Positions 42,822 through 45,753 of a stretch of DNA of 45,753 nt are shown here, one piece after another (within the stretch, counting starts at the first letter, position 1; the number at the start of each line of letters is the position of its first letter). The notes under the pieces are model-generated. The model was not told the DNA's origin and searched no databases. It saw only the letters and a list, made by a program, of their open reading frames with translations. Origin of the DNA: Burkholderiales bacterium (GTDB lineage: Bacteria > Pseudomonadota > Gammaproteobacteria > Burkholderiales > Burkholderiaceae_C). The stretch spans positions 1 to 45,753 of the forward strand of contig JACRAZ010000054.1 in NCBI GenBank assembly GCA_016213205.1. The letters are read 5' to 3'. Position numbers and translations under genes: made by a program.

Positions 42822-43437
42822 CGGCGGCTCCGGTGGGGCGTGCGTCGGCCGGCACTTCACGCAGCTCGCAGGCCTGCAGGTCGTCCAGCTCGGGCCAGCG
42901 CGGGTAGCACAGCAGCCGCTGCACGAAGGTCTGCGCATGGGCCTCGACCTGGTCGGCCGGCGCCCGGTGCGCACCGTGCAGCACGAAGGGCGGCAGGAAG
43001 CGCATGCCGGCCAGCGCGGCCGTCTGGTCGTAGGGCGGCAGGAAGGCGTCGAAGAAATAACGGTTGTAGCCGTCGGAGCGGTACGAGTGCTCGGGCCCGC
43101 CGGTGGAGGTGGCCAGCCACAGATCGCGCCCCTGCAGCGCGGTGCCGCCGGGGCCGTAGGCCCAGCCGAAGGCGAACACCTCGTCCAGCCACAGCTTCAT
43201 CAGCGGCGGCATGCCGTACCAGTGGATCGGGTGCAGCCACACCTGCAGCTGCGTGTCGGCCAGCGCGGCCTGTTCGGCGGCCGCGTCCACCAGGTAGTCG
43301 GGGTACAGCGCATAGAGGTCGCGCACCTCGATGTCGGCACCCTGTGCGGCGGCGTCGCGCGCGGCCTGCGCCAGGCGGCGCGACACGCGCGAATGTTCGA
43401 TCTGCGGGTGGGCAACAAGCACCTGGATGCGGGCCAT
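42811..43437 (-). CDS. kefF: KefF-like NAD(P)H oxidoreductase
   Basis: A 208-residue flavodoxin-fold quinone reductase (Flavodoxin_2) that serves as the ancillary activating subunit of Kef antiporters. The FMN site and substrate region are visible: VLVAHPQIEHSRVSRRL, VRDLYALYPDYLVD, HPIHWYGMPPLMKLWLDEVF, and TSTGGPEHSYRSDGYN. The ATG at 43437 begins MARIQVLVAHP, the usual family start. Its last codons overlap the antiporter start, implying translational coupling and a stable complex. It diverges from the parA-like gene across 100 bp. Confidence 0.87.
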   Translation of the reverse strand: MARIQVLVAHPQIEHSRVSRRLAQAARDAAAQGADIEVRDLYALYPDYLVDAAAEQAALADTQLQVWLHPIHWYGMPPLMKLWLDEVFAFGWAYGPGGTALQGRDLWLATSTGGPEHSYRSDGYNRYFFDAFLPPYDQTAALAGMRFLPPFVLHGAHRAPADQVEAHAQTFVQRLLCYPRWPELDDLQACELREVPADARPTGAADGA

Positions 43438-43537
43438 CGTGGGACGCTGCGGAGTTTGGGGGGCGTTTGCCCAGGGGGAGCGGGGCCGTGGGCTCTCGTA
43501 ACATAGCAGGGATTCGAACGTCACCCAGGAGGAGCGC

Positions 43538-44155
43538 ATGCCGGTGATCGTGGTCGCCAACCCGAAGGGAGGCGTCGGCAAGAGCACGCTGGCCACCAAC
43601 GTGGCGGGCTGGCTCGCGCGCCAGGGCCACGCGGTGATGCTGGGCGACGTGGACCGGCAGCAATCGTCCCGCCAATGGCTGGCCCTGCGGCCGCCGCAGC
43701 TGCCGCCCATCACCGGCTGGGAGATCGACGACGACCGCATCCTGCGTCCGCCCCGGGGCACCAGCCACGTGGTGCTGGACACCCCCGCCGGACTGCACGG
43801 CAAGCGGCTCGACGCGGTGCTGAAGATCGCCGATCAACTGCTGATCCCGCTGCAGCCCAGCCTGTTCGACATCCAGGCCACCCACGGCTTCCTGCAGGCG
43901 CTGCGCGCGCACAAGCGGGCCGATGCCATCGCGATGGGGCTGGTGGGCATGCGGGTGAAGGAACACACGCACTCGAACGAACACCTGCACGAATTCGTCG
44001 CCACGCTGTCGCTGCCCTTGATCGGCGACCTGCGCGACACCCAGAACTACGTGCACCTGGCCGCGCGCGGCCTCACGCTCTGGGACGTGGCGCCCGGCCG
44101 CGTCGAGCGCGACCTGGCGCAATGGCAACCCATCCTCCACTGGCTGCAACGCTGA
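43538..44155 (+). CDS. ParA/MinD-type ATPase (orphan)
   Basis: A 205-residue P-loop ATPase with the deviant Walker A KGGVGKST at residues 10-17, the signature lysine preceding GG, then GDVDRQQSSRQW (Walker A' region) and VVLDTPAG (Walker B). It has neither an N-terminal helix-turn-helix nor a MinD-style amphipathic C-terminal helix. No parB, parS or centromere-like repeat is adjacent, so it is not a chromosome-partition operon. Small solitary ParAs position varied cargoes such as chemotaxis clusters or carboxysomes; the cargo here is unknown. CAGGAGGA precedes the ATG. The MaoC gene starts 8 bp downstream. Confidence 0.88.
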   Translation: MPVIVVANPKGGVGKSTLATNVAGWLARQGHAVMLGDVDRQQSSRQWLALRPPQLPPITGWEIDDDRILRPPRGTSHVVLDTPAGLHGKRLDAVLKIADQLLIPLQPSLFDIQATHGFLQALRAHKRADAIAMGLVGMRVKEHTHSNEHLHEFVATLSLPLIGDLRDTQNYVHLAARGLTLWDVAPGRVERDLAQWQPILHWLQR

Positions 44156-44163
44156 ACCGACCC

Positions 44164-44628
44164 ATGACACACAAGAAAGTCCACATCGCCCACCTGACCG
44201 ACCTGGCCACCCGCGTGGGCGAGGAACTCGCCACCGGACCCTGGCTCACGATCGACCAGGAGCGCATCAACCTGTTCGCGCAGGCCACCGGCGACCACCA
44301 GTGGATCCACGTCGACCCCGAGCGCGCGGCCAAGGGCCCCTTCGGCACCACCATCGCGCACGGCTTCCTCACGCTCTCGCTGCTGCCCGAGCTGGCCGAG
44401 AAGGCGATGGTGGTGGACGACGTGAAGATGGGCGTCAACTACGGCCTGAACCGGGTGCGCTTCACCTCGCCGGTGCCCGTGAACAGCCGCATCCGCGCCC
44501 ACCTGAAGCTGAAGAAGTACGAGCCCATCGAGGGCGGCGCCCAGGTCACGATGGAAGTGACGATGGAACGCGAGGGCTCGGACAAGCCGGTGTGCGTGGC
44601 CGAGACGCTGTCGCGCCGCTTCACCTGA
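44164..44628 (+). CDS. MaoC-like (R)-specific enoyl-CoA hydratase
   Basis: A 154-residue hot-dog fold protein. The hydratase-2 motif is intact: ATGDHQWIHVDPERA with catalytic D44 and H49, followed by GPFGTTIAHGFLTLSLLP and, later, NYGLNRVRFTSPVPVNS. It would hydrate trans-2-enoyl-CoA to (R)-3-hydroxyacyl-CoA, feeding polyhydroxyalkanoate or fatty-acid pathways. It follows the ParA gene by 8 bp and is probably in the same transcript, although no functional link is obvious. A strong inverted repeat follows at 44674-44705. Confidence 0.9.
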   Translation: MTHKKVHIAHLTDLATRVGEELATGPWLTIDQERINLFAQATGDHQWIHVDPERAAKGPFGTTIAHGFLTLSLLPELAEKAMVVDDVKMGVNYGLNRVRFTSPVPVNSRIRAHLKLKKYEPIEGGAQVTMEVTMEREGSDKPVCVAETLSRRFT

Positions 44629-44673
44629 ACGCCCCCAGGGCCGGGCTGCGCCCAGCCCGCCCCCCCACGGGGG

Positions 44674-44705
44674 TCAAGCAAAGTGGCAGAGCCACATTTG
44701 CTTGA
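44674..44705. repeat. Inverted repeat downstream of the MaoC gene
   Basis: TCAAGCAAAGTGGC pairs with GCCAC-A-TTTGCTTGA (14 bp with one bulged A) around AGA. It is preceded by CCCCCCCACGGGGG. It could act as a terminator or a dispersed palindromic element; its arms have lower GC than the surroundings. Confidence 0.6.
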
Positions 44706-44731
44706 GAGGCCGTGCAGCCGAAGGATTGAGG

Positions 44732-44759
44732 TTGACAAGGGGGCGCCGACCCCCGTCAA
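44732..44759. repeat. Hairpin just upstream of the response-regulator gene
   Basis: TTGAC-AA-GGGGG pairs with CCCCC-GTCAA around CGCCGA, ending 2 bases before the Shine-Dalgarno AGGGAGG of the regulator gene. In the mRNA it may influence ribosome access, or be a second copy of the local palindromic element. Confidence 0.5.
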
Positions 44760-44777
44760 AAGGGAGGAAACAAGCCG

Positions 44778-45542
44778 ATGAAGGTGCTGCTCATCGACGA
44801 CCACCCCGTGGTCCTGTCCGCCTTGCAGCGGGTGATCCAGGGGCTGGGCGACACGGTGACGGTGGTCCGTGTCGACCGCCCGAACGAGGTGAACCGGGCG
44901 CTGCTGCGCCACCCCGACCTGGACCTGGCGCTGCTGGGCCTGTCGCTCGCCGGGGCCGACGCCTTTGAACTGCTGGCCCACCTGCGCCGGCGCCGGCCGG
45001 CCATGCCGGTGGTGGTGGTCTCGGGCGAGGAACGGCTGCCCGACGTGGTGCGCGCGATCGACATCGGCGCCATGGGCCACGTGTCGCAACGGGCCCCGGA
45101 TGACGAGCTGTGCGAGGCGCTGCGCATGGTGCTGAGCGGGGGCGTGCACATCCCGCCCGCGCTGCGCAGCCAGGTGCGTGCGGCCGCGCGGGCGCCCACC
45201 CTCACGCTGCACCGCAACGACACGCCGCACGCCCGCACCGAGCCCGCGGCGGCTGCGGCGCCGGGCGGCACGGCCGCCGGCGAGGCCCCGGCCGTGCCGA
45301 TGCATGCCGGTGCGCTGGGCCTCACGCCGCGCCAGACCGAGGTGATGGCGCGCCTGCTGCGTGGCCTGCCGAACAAGCTGATCGCGCGCGAGCTCAACCT
45401 CTCGGTGGACACGGTGAAGGACCATGTGGCCGCGGTGCTGCGTGCTTTGGGCGTCACCACCCGCACCCAGGCCGTGCTGGCGGTGAGCCAGATGCCCGCC
45501 GGCCAGCAGGGCGTGCCGCTGCGCGTGCTGCCCAAGGCATGA
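44778..45542 (+). CDS. LuxR/NarL-type response regulator with degenerate receiver
   Basis: A 254-residue regulator. The N-terminal receiver starts MKVLLIDDHPVVLSAL with the acidic pair D7-D8 intact, but the phosphoacceptor Asp is replaced by Gly54 (LALLGLSLAG) and the conserved Lys by Gln104 (GAMGHVSQRA). Ser82 keeps the switch position. Phosphorylation in the usual way is therefore not expected. An Ala/Pro-rich linker (about 135-180) leads to a complete LuxR helix-turn-helix: LTPRQTEVMARLLRGLPNKL, then LNLSVDTVKDHVAAVLRAL. AGGGAGG precedes the ATG. A histidine kinase gene ends 18 bp away on the opposite strand. Confidence 0.9.
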   Translation: MKVLLIDDHPVVLSALQRVIQGLGDTVTVVRVDRPNEVNRALLRHPDLDLALLGLSLAGADAFELLAHLRRRRPAMPVVVVSGEERLPDVVRAIDIGAMGHVSQRAPDDELCEALRMVLSGGVHIPPALRSQVRAAARAPTLTLHRNDTPHARTEPAAAAAPGGTAAGEAPAVPMHAGALGLTPRQTEVMARLLRGLPNKLIARELNLSVDTVKDHVAAVLRALGVTTRTQAVLAVSQMPAGQQGVPLRVLPKA

Positions 45543-45560
45543 CGGGCCGCCGCTGCCGGA

Positions 45561-45753
45561 TCAGGCCAGCGGCAGGGTGAAGTAGAAGCAGGCGCCCTGA
45601 TCGGGCCGGGCGCTGGCCCAGACGCGGCCGCCGTGGCGCTCGATGGCGCGGCGCACGATGGACAGGCCCACGCCGTGGCCCTCGAAGGCCTTGCCGTGCA
45701 GGCGGATGAAGGGCTGGAAGAGCGCGGCGGCGGCGGCGTTGTCGAAGCCCACG
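45561..45753 (-). CDS. C-terminal end of a sensor histidine kinase (partial)
   Basis: Only the last 64 codons are in the window; the gene runs off the right edge. The fragment carries the end of an N/G1-type box (VGFDN), a LFQPFIRLH stretch, the G2 box GHGVGLSIVRRAIERHGG and the final strands VWASARPDQGACFYFTLPLA. This is the HATPase_c tail of a kinase resembling bacteriophytochrome- or PAS-type sensors. It converges with the response-regulator gene, so the two are not co-transcribed. Partnership with that regulator is doubtful because the latter lacks its phosphorylation site. Confidence 0.88.
   Translation of the reverse strand, partial: VGFDNAAAAALFQPFIRLHGKAFEGHGVGLSIVRRAIERHGGRVWASARPDQGACFYFTLPLA

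Noticed and set aside
43437..43538. Well-defined promoters in the kefF/parA gap
   Set aside because: TAACAT (plus) and TGCTATGTT (minus) are tempting -10 elements, but neither has a -35 at acceptable spacing.
43538..44155. Chromosome or plasmid partition locus or origin region
   Set aside because: No parB, no parS-like palindromes, no dnaA or iteron cluster near; the ParA is solitary.

Overview
The window reads as a stretch of core chromosome from a high-GC betaproteobacterium of the order Burkholderiales, probably near the Rubrivivax/Leptothrix/Ideonella group. This rests on strongly GC-biased third codon positions, the gene families present (TamA/TamB, a DUF1841 protein, cytochrome c4, DUF3391 HD-GYP proteins, an FMN-riboswitch-controlled lumazine synthase) and a betaproteobacterial tRNA-Arg(CCT). 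No phage, plasmid or CRISPR module is visible. The only mobile-element trace is a probable IS110-type transposase tail at the left edge.

Layout. 1-2.7 kb: transposase tail, then arginase, an unrecognised protein and a LOG-family nucleosidase on the minus strand. 3.0-5.8 kb: a large secreted protein with InlB-type Cys-rich repeats and a beta-helix. 5.9-6.6 kb: a MoeB/ThiF adenylyltransferase. 6.7-11.5 kb: a tight four-gene operon with a membrane-anchored solute-binding-like protein, a lipoprotein fusing a solute-binding domain to a vWA domain, an XpaC-like membrane coiled-coil protein and TelA. 11.5-16.2 kb (minus): the CtpA protease and a beta-propeller diguanylate cyclase. 16.4 kb: tRNA-Arg. 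16.5-23.7 kb (minus): a CoxE-type vWA protein, tamA and tamB. 23.9-28.9 kb: a membrane diguanylate cyclase (plus strand), then S9 peptidase, acetyltransferase, small membrane protein and MoxR ATPase (minus strand). 29-32.4 kb: cytochrome c4 and two tandem HD-GYP proteins. 32.4-36.4 kb: ribH2 behind an FMN riboswitch, and the CueR/CopA/CopZ copper module. 36.5-40.9 kb: an orphan peptide-type binding protein, a DUF1841 protein and PhoX behind a Pho-box-like array. 41-43.4 kb: a KefC/KefF pair. 43.5-45.7 kb: an orphan ParA, a MaoC hydratase, a response regulator with a degenerate receiver domain and the end of a histidine kinase.

How the genes work together. Several readable regulatory circuits stand out. 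CueR boxes with 19-bp promoter spacing control copZ and an apparently leaderless copA. An FMN aptamer precedes a type-2 lumazine synthase. Three 11-bp-phased Pho half-sites lie at the expected distance from a -10 of phoX. Two diguanylate cyclases and two HD-GYP phosphodiesterases make the window rich in c-di-GMP enzymes. The best candidate for a poorly described system is the four-gene vWA/XpaC-like/TelA operon at 6726-11471. It pairs cytoplasmic TelA with envelope solute-binding-like proteins but has no ABC permease or ATPase nearby, which suggests a sensing or envelope-stress complex instead of a transporter.
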